Positions 46,549 to 55,576 of a stretch of DNA of 64,000 bases are shown here, one piece after another; within the stretch, counting starts at the first letter, position 1; every line of letters starts with the position of its first letter. The notes under the pieces were generated by a model. That model was not told where the DNA came from, did no database searches, and was given only the letters and a program-made list of their open reading frames with translations. This DNA is from Paraburkholderia sp. SOS3 (GTDB lineage: Bacteria > Pseudomonadota > Gammaproteobacteria > Burkholderiales > Burkholderiaceae). The position numbers and the translations under genes were made by a program. The stretch covers positions 2,914,001 to 2,978,000 of the forward strand of contig NZ_CP018811.1 in NCBI RefSeq assembly GCF_001922345.1, in the 5' to 3' direction.

Positions 46549-47545
46549 TCAGGCGAGCCGAAAAGCGCCCGACATCTGCTGCTGACGCGACGCGATACCG
46601 AGCGGCTCCGCAATCTTGCGCCACTGAGCCACGATGCGCCGCTGCCGCTCGACGATTTCAGCCGCCGCTTTAGCGCGCACACGAAAATAAGGCGCGACCT
46701 CGAACGCCAATTGCAGATCCATCGCATTGTCGGCTTCGCTGATGTTGGGTTCGAGCCCGTGCGCGTCGGCACTCGGATTCATGTCGAAAGCCGGCGACAA
46801 AGCCCAGCCCTTTCCGGGCACCAGCAAAAAACCATGATTGCGCAGGTGATCGTCGGTATTCGAAACCAGAAGACTGAAGACGATGCGCGACCACAGCTGC
46901 AGCAAATCGCGATCGGTTTGCGCGCCATCGGTCATCAGCACGCGGGCGATTTCGAGGTAGCTCGCGCCGGTCGACGCGTCGTCGCCGTCCCGATGGCCGG
47001 TCAGATTCATGGCGGACGCGAAATGCAATCGCCGCCCTGCCTCCGTTCGATCGAACCGCTTGACGAGAAACATATGATGCGGACCACCAAAGCGCCGCAC
47101 CAACGCATCGGGCACGTCGAGGCCGCATGCCCTGGCGAGCGTATGGACCACCATCTCCCAAGCGCCGACATCATGCTCGTCGCGCACGCTCGGAAATCTG
47201 GCAATCCATAGATGCCCTTGCGGGTCGACCACGCTTGCCTTCGGCCGCGCGCCGCCCAACGAACCGCCGGGCGCGATCAGCATGCGCAGCCATTCGTCCG
47301 CCGCGCCAGCCGTGTTGTCCTCGTCGCGCTCGAGCGCGAGGCTTGCGGCTTCGAGCGCGCGCAACTGCACGAACGGCGGCGCGGCGACATCATGCCCGTC
47401 GTCCAGAAACGCGGCGTCATCGCCCCGGCGAAGGACGTGCAAGAAAGGCCCGATCGAATTCGAAATCGAACACCTCGCGAGCCGCCTCCGTGCCGCTGCG
47501 TACTGCAGTTTCTTCAGTCGAATTCGCGTGGAAATGCTGAATACC
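46549..47545 (-). pseudogene. hipA-like kinase gene, internally deleted and frameshifted
   Basis: The readable frame (46549-47442, 297 codons) matches the C-terminal two thirds of a HipA-family serine/threonine kinase: PGGSLGGARPKA, FLVKRFDR, VSNTDDHLRNHGF (catalytic Asp region) and LSPAFDMNPS. Its only start is a TTG with no ribosome binding site. Just upstream, in another frame, lies a family-like N-terminal fragment (GTEAAREVFDFEFDRAFLA, ending at a stop at 47417-47419). The roughly 75 residues normally between these two parts are absent. I read this as a small deletion that also broke the frame. No hipB-like antitoxin gene is adjacent. A shorter functional protein from the TTG cannot be excluded. 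Confidence 0.7.
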
Positions 47546-47806
47546 CGAACCCGAAACCGCGCCAGACAAATTACTTACAACTTACTAAAAGCCATCAAAT
47601 AAAATTCATTTATTACATTAATAAAACAACCATCCGGCAATTCACTGCACGTTGATTCCCAGGGAATACCACTGAATCGCGCGCATTCACATGCAGCCGC
47701 TTGACGGTCGGCGTACACTCGTCCCGCGGCCGCGCCACGGGGATGCGCGCGTCACGCAGCAACGCTCAACACTCGAAAGCACGATCGCAAGAGGAGAATA
47801 AACACG
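47546..47806. other. AT-rich region upstream of the MFS gene
   Basis: The stretch at about 47560-47650 is markedly AT-rich for this genome and probably contains the promoter of the MFS gene, whose start follows AGAGGAGA. No further gene is supported. Confidence 0.4.
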
Positions 47807-49030
47807 ATGGCATGGACCCGCGAACAGAGAAACGTCACGATCGCCGCCTATCTCGGCTGGACGCTCGACGCATTCGATTTCTTTCTGATGGTTTTTATTC
47901 TGAAAGATATCGCCGCCGAATTTAATACGAAAATCCCGGAGGTCGCGTTTGCGATCACGCTGACGCTCGCGATGCGCCCGCTCGGCGCATTGATCTTCGG
48001 CCGGCTCGCCGACAGGTACGGCCGCCGTCCGACGTTGATGGTCAATATCGCCATCTATTCGCTGCTCGAACTGCTGTCCGGCTTCTCGCCGAACCTGGCG
48101 ACGCTGATCGTACTGCGCGCGCTGTTCGGTATCGCAATGGGCGGCGAATGGGGTGTCGGTTCCGCGCTGACGATGGAGACGGTGCCCGCGAAGTCGCGCG
48201 GCATCGTGTCGGGGCTCCTGCAGGCCGGCTATCCGAGCGGCTATCTGCTCGCCTCGATCGTATTCGGCGTGCTTTATCAGTACATCGGTTGGCGCGGCAT
48301 GTTCTTCGTCGGCGTGATTCCCGCGCTGCTCGTGCTCTACGTGCGCTCGAGCGTGAACGAGTCGCCGGCATGGGTCGCGATGGAGAAGAAAGCGCGCCCG
48401 GGCCTGCTCGTCACGCTCAAGCGCAACTGGGTGCTTTCGATCTACGCGATCATCCTGATGACCGCGTTCAACTTCTTCTCGCACGGCACTCAGGATCTGT
48501 ACCCGACCTTCCTGCGCGAGCAGCATCATTTCGATCCGCACACCGTTTCGCTGATCGCCATCGTGCTGAACATCGGCGCGATCGTCGGCGGTCTGCTGTT
48601 CGGTTCGATTTCCGAGCGCATCGGCCGCCGCCGCGCGATCTGCATCGCGGCACTGATTGCACTGCCGGTGCTGCCGCTGTGGGCGTTTTCGTCGACACCG
48701 GTCATGCTCGCGATCGGCGCATTCCTGATGCAGATCTCCGTACAGGGCGCGTGGGGCGTGATTCCGGTGCACCTGAACGAAATCTCGCCTGACGAAATTC
48801 GCGCAACCTTCCCGGGCCTCGTCTACCAGCTCGGCAACCTGCTTGCGTCAGTCAACGCGACGATGCAGGCGTCGTTCGCCGTGTCGCACAACAACAACTA
48901 CGGGCTCGCCATGGCCATGGTCGCGGGCACGGTGGCGGTCATCATCGCGGTACTGATCCTCTTTAGCCGCGAGCGGCGCGGCATCGATATGACTAAATCG
49001 GCCGAGGCGGTCGCGGCAACCACGTCATAA
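47807..49030 (+). CDS. MFS transporter, sialate/lactate:proton symporter type
   Basis: The 407-residue inner-membrane protein has 12 hydrophobic segments. The first-helix pattern GWTLDAFDFFLMVFILKDIA and the loop motifs GRLADRYGRRP and SERIGRRR are those of the SHS family (JEN/NanT-like), which carry monocarboxylates or sialic acid with protons. The substrate is not fixed by sequence; a short-chain carboxylate is the usual guess. It is monocistronic, with its own terminator. Confidence 0.88.
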   Translation: MAWTREQRNVTIAAYLGWTLDAFDFFLMVFILKDIAAEFNTKIPEVAFAITLTLAMRPLGALIFGRLADRYGRRPTLMVNIAIYSLLELLSGFSPNLATLIVLRALFGIAMGGEWGVGSALTMETVPAKSRGIVSGLLQAGYPSGYLLASIVFGVLYQYIGWRGMFFVGVIPALLVLYVRSSVNESPAWVAMEKKARPGLLVTLKRNWVLSIYAIILMTAFNFFSHGTQDLYPTFLREQHHFDPHTVSLIAIVLNIGAIVGGLLFGSISERIGRRRAICIAALIALPVLPLWAFSSTPVMLAIGAFLMQISVQGAWGVIPVHLNEISPDEIRATFPGLVYQLGNLLASVNATMQASFAVSHNNNYGLAMAMVAGTVAVIIAVLILFSRERRGIDMTKSAEAVAATTS

Positions 49031-49072
49031 TCGCCGCCGCACCGCAGAACGCTTCAAACCGCGAAAGCCGAG

Positions 49073-49105
49073 AAAGCCGCGCCGATCCGATCGGCGCGGC
49101 TTTTT
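49073..49105 (+). terminator. Rho-independent terminator of the MFS gene
   Basis: Arms AAAGCCGCGCCGATC and its complement GATCGGCGCGGCTTT lie almost back to back and run into TTTTT, about 45 bases after the MFS stop. Confidence 0.88.
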
Positions 49106-49344
49106 CATTGCCGCTGCGCTACACGCGCGTGCGCCGCGCCGTCGATCTGGTCGATGTGCAACGACCGCCGGTTAGAAGACTTCCCCGACGCCGATCGCTT
49201 GCCGGTTCGCCGTGGTCGTCCGTATCCTTCGTCAGCCACGCATGGCGCACATCGAAAACAGCCACGCACCGTTGAAACGGCAGCCATACTGTCTGTAGAA
49301 CAGACAAGAACAGTCCAAAGGACAAGAATGGAATGGAGACGACC
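49106..49344. other. Upstream region of the acyl-CoA ligase gene
   Basis: It contains GTTAGAAGACTTCC (49171-49184), related to the palindrome at 906-923, and an inverted repeat GTCTGT-AGA-ACAGAC (49291-49305) about 40 bases upstream of the ligase start. The latter is well placed for an operator. No gene is supported. Confidence 0.45.
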
Positions 49345-51126
49345 ATGAGCCCATCGCCGCAGCCGCTACCGGCATGCCCCGCCGAAGTACGCGTTTCGCA
49401 TGCGCCCCCGCAGCCGGTGCCCAATACCGATGGCATCTGGTACGCGTCGTATGCGCCCGGCGTGCCGCACGAAATCGACGTCGCGCAGTTCGCCTCGATC
49501 GTGCATCTCTTCGACGAATGCACGCAGAAGTATCGCGACCGCGTGGCGTACGTGAGCGTCGGTTCGGACCTCACGTACGGCGACCTCGCGCGCAAGGCCA
49601 ACGCATTCGCGAGCTGGCTGCAAGGCATCGGCGTGAAGCCGGGCGAACGCGTCGCGATCATGTTGCCGAACACGTTCCAGTATCCGGTCGCGCTGTTCGG
49701 CGTCCTGAAAGCGGGCGCCGTGGTCGTCAACGTGAATCCGCTCTACACGGTGCGCGAGCTTGCGCATCAGCTAAAGGACAGCGGCGCGCAGACCATCGTC
49801 GTGTTCGAGAACTTCGCGAAGACGCTCGAGGACGCGCTGCCTGGCACGCGCGTGCAAAACATCGTCGTCACCGCGCTTGGCGACCTGCTGGCCGACGGGC
49901 TCAATCTCAAAGGCCGCTGCATCAATGCGTTGCTCCGGCATCTGAAGAAGATGGTGCCCGCATATCGATTGCCGCAGGCGATACGCATGCGCGAGGCGCT
50001 TGCGATCGGCACGCGCCGCGCGCCGGCGCCCGTCGCGGTCAACCAGACCGACCTCGCGTTTCTGCAATACACGGGCGGCACCACCGGCGTCGCAAAAGGC
50101 GCGATGCTCACGCATCGCAACATTATCGCCAACGTGCTGCAGGCCAAAGCATGGTCCGAAAGCGAGCTGGCCGGCGATATCGAAACGGTGCTGACGCCCT
50201 TACCGCTTTATCACATCTACTCGCTGACGTTGAACGCGATGATCTTCATGCTGCTCGGCGGGCGCAATATCCTGATCGCGAATCCGCGCGACACGAAGCG
50301 CGTGATGAAGGTCATCCGTCATGAAACGTTCACCGGCATCACGGCCGTCAATACGCTCTACAACGCGTTTCTCGACAACGAAGAATTTTGCAGGCGCGAC
50401 TTCTCGAAGCTCAAGCTCGCGATGGCAGGCGGCATGGCGATGCAGAAAGCCGTAGCCGAGCGCTTCAAGGCGGTGACCGGAAAACCGGTTATCGAAGGCT
50501 ACGGCCTCACCGAATGCTCGCCCATCGTCACGATGAATCCGGTCGACCTCAAGCATCTGCGCGACTTCGACGGCTCGATCGGATTGCCCGCGCCATCGAC
50601 GGTCGTGCGTTTTCGCAAGGAGGACGGCAGTTGGGCTGGTATAGATGAGCCCGGTGAGTTGTGCGTGAAAGGTCCGCAAGTCATGAAAGGCTACTGGAAT
50701 CGTCCGGAGGAGACGGCGAAGGTGCTCGACGACGCCGGATGGCTCGCAACGGGCGACATCGGCGTGATGAACGAGCACGGCTATATCCGCCTGATCGACC
50801 GTAAGAAGGACATGATTCTCGTGTCGGGCTTCAATGTTTATCCGAATGAAATCGAAGACGTGATCGCCATGCATCCGGACGTGCGCGAAGTCGCCGCGAT
50901 CGGCGTGCCCGACGCGGCGCAAGGCGAGCGGGTCAAGGTCTTTATCGTGGCGCGCAATCCCGCGCTGTCCGAAGCGCAAGTGATCGAGCATTGCAGAAAG
51001 AATCTGACTGGCTACAAGGTGCCGAAGCTCGTCGAGTTTCGTGACGAGCTGCCGCAAACGAATGTCGGCAAGATTCTGCGACGCGAACTGCGCGCCCAGG
51101 AACTCGCGAAGCAAAAACCTGCCTGA
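49345..51126 (+). CDS. Long-chain fatty-acyl-CoA ligase, FadD-like
   Basis: It activates fatty acids to acyl-AMP and then acyl-CoA. The 593-residue protein has the AMP-binding P-loop YTGGTTGVAKGAMLTHRN (~residues 240-257), GYGLTECSP, the ATP-binding TGDIGVMNEHGYIRLIDRKKDMI and the C-terminal catalytic lysine region QTNVGKILRREL. These are FadD hallmarks. The ATG at 49345 is preferred to 49333 because GGAGA lies five bases before it. An additional ~40-residue N-terminal extension precedes the usual FadD start. A dyad symmetry just upstream may be an operator for a fatty-acid-responsive repressor. Confidence 0.9.
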   Translation: MSPSPQPLPACPAEVRVSHAPPQPVPNTDGIWYASYAPGVPHEIDVAQFASIVHLFDECTQKYRDRVAYVSVGSDLTYGDLARKANAFASWLQGIGVKPGERVAIMLPNTFQYPVALFGVLKAGAVVVNVNPLYTVRELAHQLKDSGAQTIVVFENFAKTLEDALPGTRVQNIVVTALGDLLADGLNLKGRCINALLRHLKKMVPAYRLPQAIRMREALAIGTRRAPAPVAVNQTDLAFLQYTGGTTGVAKGAMLTHRNIIANVLQAKAWSESELAGDIETVLTPLPLYHIYSLTLNAMIFMLLGGRNILIANPRDTKRVMKVIRHETFTGITAVNTLYNAFLDNEEFCRRDFSKLKLAMAGGMAMQKAVAERFKAVTGKPVIEGYGLTECSPIVTMNPVDLKHLRDFDGSIGLPAPSTVVRFRKEDGSWAGIDEPGELCVKGPQVMKGYWNRPEETAKVLDDAGWLATGDIGVMNEHGYIRLIDRKKDMILVSGFNVYPNEIEDVIAMHPDVREVAAIGVPDAAQGERVKVFIVARNPALSEAQVIEHCRKNLTGYKVPKLVEFRDELPQTNVGKILRRELRAQELAKQKPA

Positions 51127-51195
51127 TGCAAGATATGTGCGGCACCAACGGCCGTCATCGGTTCAGCCGTTTCCGGTTTCTGTGGGAGTCCACTC

Positions 51196-52308
51196 ATGCC
51201 GCACCCGCCGTCGACGAATCCGACTCGCCGCGCACCGGTCATGCGCGCGTTGCGTTGGCTCGCCTGCGCGGCAACCCTGTATATGACAAGCGCCGCGCTC
51301 GCGCAGCCGGAGCAGCAGCCAGGCGAGACGCCGGCGGCTAACCCGTCGTCCGCTGGTTCATCCGCTGGTTCATCCGCTGGTTCATCCGCTGGTTCGTTCG
51401 CTACATCGACGGCTTTGCCGGACAGCGCAGCCGGCACGAACAACTCGACCAGCGCACCGGCCACAACGAACGCGTCGGACCCCGCGGTTGCCGCGAGCGG
51501 CGCCAAACCGGAAGTCCGCCCGCCGACCGTTCCACCCGGCGAAGCAGGCAGGCTCAAACCCGCCGAACAGGTGCGATGGCTGCGCCAGGCGGCGCAAAGC
51601 GGCCTGCTCGAAAAACTCGACGATGCCAGTCTCACCGCGCTGTTCCAGTCGCTCGATCCGTTGACGGTGCCGCGCTACATCAAGGACGGCCCGAACGGCT
51701 ACCCGTCATACGAGTTCACGATGATCCGGCAGGAGCGCATTCGAGGCGTATGGCCGAGCCGGCCCGATCGTATGGTGGTGCGCGTGACGCGCGACCCGAT
51801 CCGCATCTACGCGAAATGGCTGCCCGGCGGCCCGCACACCGGGCAGGAAATCATCTACGACGAAACGCGGCGCAGCGACGAGATGTACGGCCATCTCGGC
51901 GGCTTCCTGAACATCATCCCGGTATGGGCATCGCTAAACGGCGCGCTCGCGCGCACGCAATCGAACCATCAGATTCGCGATCTCGGCACCGAGTACATCG
52001 CGAAGCAGTTCCTGTCCGAAGGCGAGAAATACGCACAGGCCGGCATTACGCGGCCGGAGCGCATCGAAGTGAAGACGCTCGACGGCGTGCGCGTGGTCGC
52101 ATTCACCTACGAGACGAGCGCCGGCATGCCCGAGTTCTACGCGAAGCGCGAGACGCTCGGTCTCGATCTACGGCATCCGTACTTTCGCACCGTCGAATCC
52201 TACGACAACGACGGGCGCATCTTCGAGCGCATCGTGTTCCAGACGATCACGCCAAAAACCTTCGACGACGAAACCTTCGATCCGAAGAATCCCGCGTACA
52301 AGTTTTGA
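51196..52308 (+). CDS. Exported DUF1571-family protein
   Basis: The 370-residue protein has a signal peptide (RALRWLACAATLYMTSAALAQ, cleavage ~residue 36), a Ser/Ala/Gly/Thr-rich low-complexity region (~45-115) with four SSAG-type units, and a C-terminal DUF1571 domain (~150-360; YEFTMIRQERIRG, RIYAKWLPGGPHTGQEIIY, GMPEFYAKRETLGLDLRHPYF). The function of the domain is unknown; it looks like a periplasmic lipoprotein-carrier-style beta fold. It is co-oriented with, and 70 bases after, the acyl-CoA ligase gene. Confidence 0.8.
   Translation: MPHPPSTNPTRRAPVMRALRWLACAATLYMTSAALAQPEQQPGETPAANPSSAGSSAGSSAGSSAGSFATSTALPDSAAGTNNSTSAPATTNASDPAVAASGAKPEVRPPTVPPGEAGRLKPAEQVRWLRQAAQSGLLEKLDDASLTALFQSLDPLTVPRYIKDGPNGYPSYEFTMIRQERIRGVWPSRPDRMVVRVTRDPIRIYAKWLPGGPHTGQEIIYDETRRSDEMYGHLGGFLNIIPVWASLNGALARTQSNHQIRDLGTEYIAKQFLSEGEKYAQAGITRPERIEVKTLDGVRVVAFTYETSAGMPEFYAKRETLGLDLRHPYFRTVESYDNDGRIFERIVFQTITPKTFDDETFDPKNPAYKF
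51349..51396 (+). repeat. Four tandem 12-base repeats inside the DUF1571 gene
   Basis: TCCGCTGGTTCA is repeated four times in frame (the last copy ends in G) and encodes an SSAG-type repeat in the linker after the signal peptide. Copy-number variation would change linker length without shifting the frame. Confidence 0.9.
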
Positions 52309-52327
52309 TGCACGCACGGTCGCCCCG

Positions 52328-52771
52328 TCATATGGAAATAACGAACGAAACCGGTGCATTGGCATGCGGCCGGCTCGATTCCGTTGTGCGTGCAACGAGG
52401 CGGCCGGGGCGCAGCGCGAGACGCGTCAGCACGAAAAAATCCGACGCGCGTGTGAAGCCGATCAGCGTCGGCGACGGTGCGCGCGCCATGCTTGCCGCAA
52501 GCGACGTATGCCAGAGCGCACCGATGTCGTCGCCGATCTCGAAGACGGGAATGGCGAGCCGCGCCGCATGCTCGGCGAATGCATCGGCCCGAGCGAGCGA
52601 GGCATCGAACAGCGCGAAAGTCCGTGCGGTGCGCGCGAGCGTCGTGTCTTGCCGTGCGGCATCGTGAGACGCAGCGGCCCGTGCTTCGGCTGTTTCCGCG
52701 GCGAGCCACGCCGGCAGCCATGCGGCGCTCGAGTACCACGTGCCGGTCGCGATGAAGGTACGCCGGTCCAT
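52328..52771 (-). CDS. Hypothetical exported protein downstream of the flavoenzyme
   Basis: The 147-residue protein is not recognised. It begins DRRTFIATGTWYSSAAWLPAW, a basic start followed by a hydrophobic stretch, like a weak Sec or Tat-type signal. The rest is Ala-rich with predicted alternating strands and helices (IPVFEIGDDIGALW, APSPTLIGFTRASDFFVLTRLAL). It starts 44 bases after the flavoenzyme gene, in the same direction, and a GGGATAGGCG site precedes the ATG, so it is probably the last gene of that operon. It may be an accessory protein to the flavoenzyme. Confidence 0.6.
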   Translation of the reverse strand: MDRRTFIATGTWYSSAAWLPAWLAAETAEARAAASHDAARQDTTLARTARTFALFDASLARADAFAEHAARLAIPVFEIGDDIGALWHTSLAASMARAPSPTLIGFTRASDFFVLTRLALRPGRLVARTTESSRPHANAPVSFVISI

Positions 52772-52815
52772 CGCCTATCCCGCGGCACGACGATAGCGGC
52801 GCGCGCTCGAGGCAT

Positions 52816-54405
52816 TCACGTATAGCCCCGCTTGTCGCGCAATGCGCGCGGCCAGATACCCTGCTTGCCCGGCGACAGAATGCCCGCGGGGTCGAGTGCG
52901 TCCTTCACGGTCTCGGACAGGCGCAGCAATGCGCCGTCATTGAAGCTGTACTGTGCGGCCGCGTAATCCATATGCATCAGATGCGACCGGTATTCGCCGT
53001 AGCCGGCCGCGCGGACGTCGCTCATCACCGCGCGCAGCAGATCGCCGGCCCGTTCGCTTTGCATGGCGTCGTCGCGATTGAAAATGGCGGCGAAGATGTG
53101 GTGCAAGTGCCGCCCGCCGGCCGTGAAACCGCCGTAGTAGTCGAAACCGAATGATGCAGCGCGCCCTTTCACCATCATGTACTGCCGGAACGCGTCGCGG
53201 CCCACGGCCGGGCAGATCGGCGAGAAGTCGATATGCGCGCCGGTGCCGCCGCGCCAGTCGAGCATCCTGAACGCGGTCATCGCGGGAATGCCGGCCATGT
53301 TGCGATCGCCGCCGCCGGCAGGCTGCGCATCGCCCGCGTATTGCTTCGCGAACGTCGTCGCGCGAGGCACACGCGCAAACGCACGCTGCACGATCCGGTT
53401 GCGCGCGTCGAGCAGTTCGTCCGTGCCGTATAGCGCGTAATGCAGATTCCAGCGGCCGACGTCGAGCTTTTTCAGCATCGCGTCGATGGCGCTGTCGGGC
53501 ATCGCACCGTCGCCGTCGTACCACTGCGCGCGCGGCGAGAGACCGGCCGCGCGCCGCAGGCCGCCTTCGATCACCGCGTGGTTCGTGATCGTGCCGTCAA
53601 GACGCAGCGGCCGCAGGATATCGACGATCGCCTCGAGATCGCGCTCATCGTGAAACTGGATTTCGCCGAGCAGATACGCGGGCGGCGCGGGCATCAGCCA
53701 GACGCCCATCTTCGTGACGATGCCGTAATTCGACTGCATGAACATCGCATCGAACGAGGGGCCGTAGCCTGGCCGGTACACCTGCCATGACGTGCCGATC
53801 TCGATACCGCCCATGCCGGTGCGCACGACATCGCCGTTCGCGAGCACCACTTCCATGCCGCACTGGTTTGCCGCGTGATCGCCGTAGGCGGTATAGCCGA
53901 AGCCGCGCTCGAGCGTGTTGCCGATCACGCTGCCCCAGCCGGCAGCGGGTGGATCGACCCACAGCTTGTAGCCGTGTTCGCGCAGGTAGTTGTACAGATC
54001 GAAATAGCTGACGCCAGGCTCGACGAGCGCATATGCGAGTGTTTCGTCGACCGCGAGCACGCGGTTCATACGCTGCAAGTCGACCACCACCGAACCGGCG
54101 AGACGCGGCGCCGCGCCGCCGTACGCATAGTTGCGGCCCGTCGATACCGTCCACAGCGGAATGCGGTACTCGTTCGCGATACGCAACACCGCCCGGATCT
54201 CGTCGACCGACGACGGCAGCAATGCCGCCGATGGCACAAACGCCGCTCCGGCCGGTCCTGGCGCGAACGGATCGAGATAGGACGTGAGCGCGGCGCCGTC
54301 GAGCACATGCTCGTCGCCGACGATCGATTGCCATGCGGCAAGCGCACGCTCGAACTGAGCGGCGCTGACATCGGGCGGCAGGATGCGGATCGCGGGCGAC
54401 GTCAT
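52816..54405 (-). CDS. VAO-family flavoprotein, 4-cresol dehydrogenase / vanillyl-alcohol oxidase-like
   Basis: The 529-residue FAD enzyme has an N-terminal FAD_binding_4 domain (~55-235), with VSTGRNYAYGGAAPRL contacting the cofactor, GVSYFDLYNYLREHGYKLW and AGWGSVIGNTLERGFGYT. A cresol-dehydrogenase-type substrate domain follows, with the C-terminal signature DPAGILSPGKQGIWP. Family members oxidise para-substituted phenols such as 4-cresol, vanillyl alcohol or eugenol. No cytochrome subunit (as in PchC) is adjacent, which favours an oxidase or another electron acceptor. It lies in the sigma-factor operon, 36 bases after the His-rich gene. Confidence 0.85.
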   Translation of the reverse strand: MTSPAIRILPPDVSAAQFERALAAWQSIVGDEHVLDGAALTSYLDPFAPGPAGAAFVPSAALLPSSVDEIRAVLRIANEYRIPLWTVSTGRNYAYGGAAPRLAGSVVVDLQRMNRVLAVDETLAYALVEPGVSYFDLYNYLREHGYKLWVDPPAAGWGSVIGNTLERGFGYTAYGDHAANQCGMEVVLANGDVVRTGMGGIEIGTSWQVYRPGYGPSFDAMFMQSNYGIVTKMGVWLMPAPPAYLLGEIQFHDERDLEAIVDILRPLRLDGTITNHAVIEGGLRRAAGLSPRAQWYDGDGAMPDSAIDAMLKKLDVGRWNLHYALYGTDELLDARNRIVQRAFARVPRATTFAKQYAGDAQPAGGGDRNMAGIPAMTAFRMLDWRGGTGAHIDFSPICPAVGRDAFRQYMMVKGRAASFGFDYYGGFTAGGRHLHHIFAAIFNRDDAMQSERAGDLLRAVMSDVRAAGYGEYRSHLMHMDYAAAQYSFNDGALLRLSETVKDALDPAGILSPGKQGIWPRALRDKRGYT

Positions 54406-54441
54406 ACGCCGACTCCCGGCGATGTATACGCCCCGGCCACG

Positions 54442-55248
54442 CTAGCGGCCATGGAAACCGCCTCCTCCGCCGTGAAATCCGCCTCCATGGAACCCGCCTC
54501 CATGGAATCCACCCCCATGGAAGCCGCCTCCGTGAAATCCGCGGTGAAACCCGCCATGCGCGAAACCGTGCGGATATCCGAAATGAACATGATCGATGTG
54601 ATGGAAATGATGAAACCGGTCGACGAAGACGAACGACGCGCCGACGCCGAACAGAAACGGCGGCCCCCAGAACGGATCGTACGGATAAGGGTACGGATAC
54701 GGATAGCCATACGCATAGTATGGATCGTACGGTGGCGCGTCGGGCGCTGCCGCTTCAGTCGCCCCGTCGGGGGCCACGCCGGGTGCCGGGTATGCAGCAC
54801 CACCGTTGTCGCCCGCATCGTCGTCCGATTCCTCGATTCGCCATGTGCCGTCCGGCTGCCGGCACGCAAGTCCGCTGAACTGCTGCTGCTTGCCGTCGAT
54901 CTGCGCATTGCCGCTGACGTCGCGGCACTCCTGTCTTGCCTGATCCTGTTCCGCTTGTTGCGCTTGTTGCGCTTGTTCCGCCTGCTGGGCCGGCTCGGCG
55001 AATTGCTGGGCGTATTGCTGCGGGTTGGGCGCGCTGCTCGTGTTCTGCGGAACATCGCCGCTTCGCCCATAGCCTTGCGCCCGCTGGTCGCCGTCCGTCT
55101 GCGAATCGTTGGGCGGCACATTGAGTTGCGCGCCCGAAGGCGCATTGAACATCGGCGGCCCGGACTCCTGGGCCATCACGGCCTGCCCGCTCATCGCACA
55201 GCCCACACAAACAAAAACCCCTGCTGCAAGTCCGAAAATATCGCGCAT
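54442..55248 (-). CDS. Exported His/Gly-rich repeat protein
   Basis: The 268-residue protein has a signal peptide (LAAGVFVCVGCAMSGQAVMAQ), a Gln/Ala-rich stretch (~75-105, with repeated QQAEQAQQ), a small two-cysteine domain (ECRDVSGNAQIDGK...SGLACRQPDGTW), a Tyr/Pro-rich segment (PYPYPYPYDPFWGPP) and a His/Gly-rich C-terminus with five GGGFH-type units. The cysteine module resembles that of small surface-antigen-like proteins. The His-rich part could bind metal ions, but that is inference. It is the fourth gene of the sigma-factor operon. Confidence 0.7.
   Translation of the reverse strand: MRDIFGLAAGVFVCVGCAMSGQAVMAQESGPPMFNAPSGAQLNVPPNDSQTDGDQRAQGYGRSGDVPQNTSSAPNPQQYAQQFAEPAQQAEQAQQAQQAEQDQARQECRDVSGNAQIDGKQQQFSGLACRQPDGTWRIEESDDDAGDNGGAAYPAPGVAPDGATEAAAPDAPPYDPYYAYGYPYPYPYPYDPFWGPPFLFGVGASFVFVDRFHHFHHIDHVHFGYPHGFAHGGFHRGFHGGGFHGGGFHGGGFHGGGFHGGGGGFHGR
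54445..54545 (-). repeat. Tandem 15-base repeats encoding GGGFH units
   Basis: Near-identical 15-base units (core GGATTCCATGGAGG on the minus strand) lie head to tail at the 3' end of the His/Gly-rich gene. Repeat number is likely to vary between strains. Confidence 0.8.
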
Positions 55249-55576
55249 CGTTTATCCCGTCTCGACGGTGCGGCGCCGCGGCACGAACGCGTGCCATCGC
55301 CGTGCAGGCCCTGTCGATTCGCCTGCGTGGCCCGCGCCGCCGGCGCATCGATGCGCCGGAACAGCAGGCCTGCACTTCTATAAACGACACGATGCATATA
55401 GCTATTCCGCCGCATTGCGGGCGCGCAGCAGCCGGTTCGTTACCTGGTATTTCCGAACGCTCAGGTCGTGTGTCACCGGGCAAGCGCAACGGCGCAATCC
55501 GCGATTCGCGGCATGGGCTCAGCAAGCGATCCGCGCTCGGGCTGATATCGAGGCACGGTCCGTGCAGGCTCGCGTG
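55249..55576. other. 328-base gap inside the sigma-factor gene group
   Basis: No gene is supported between the anti-sigma gene and the His-rich gene. On the minus strand GGAAT (55408-55404) and GTCGT (55388-55384) with a 15-base spacer weakly resemble an ECF promoter. If real, the sigma factor could drive the downstream genes from here. Confidence 0.3.
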
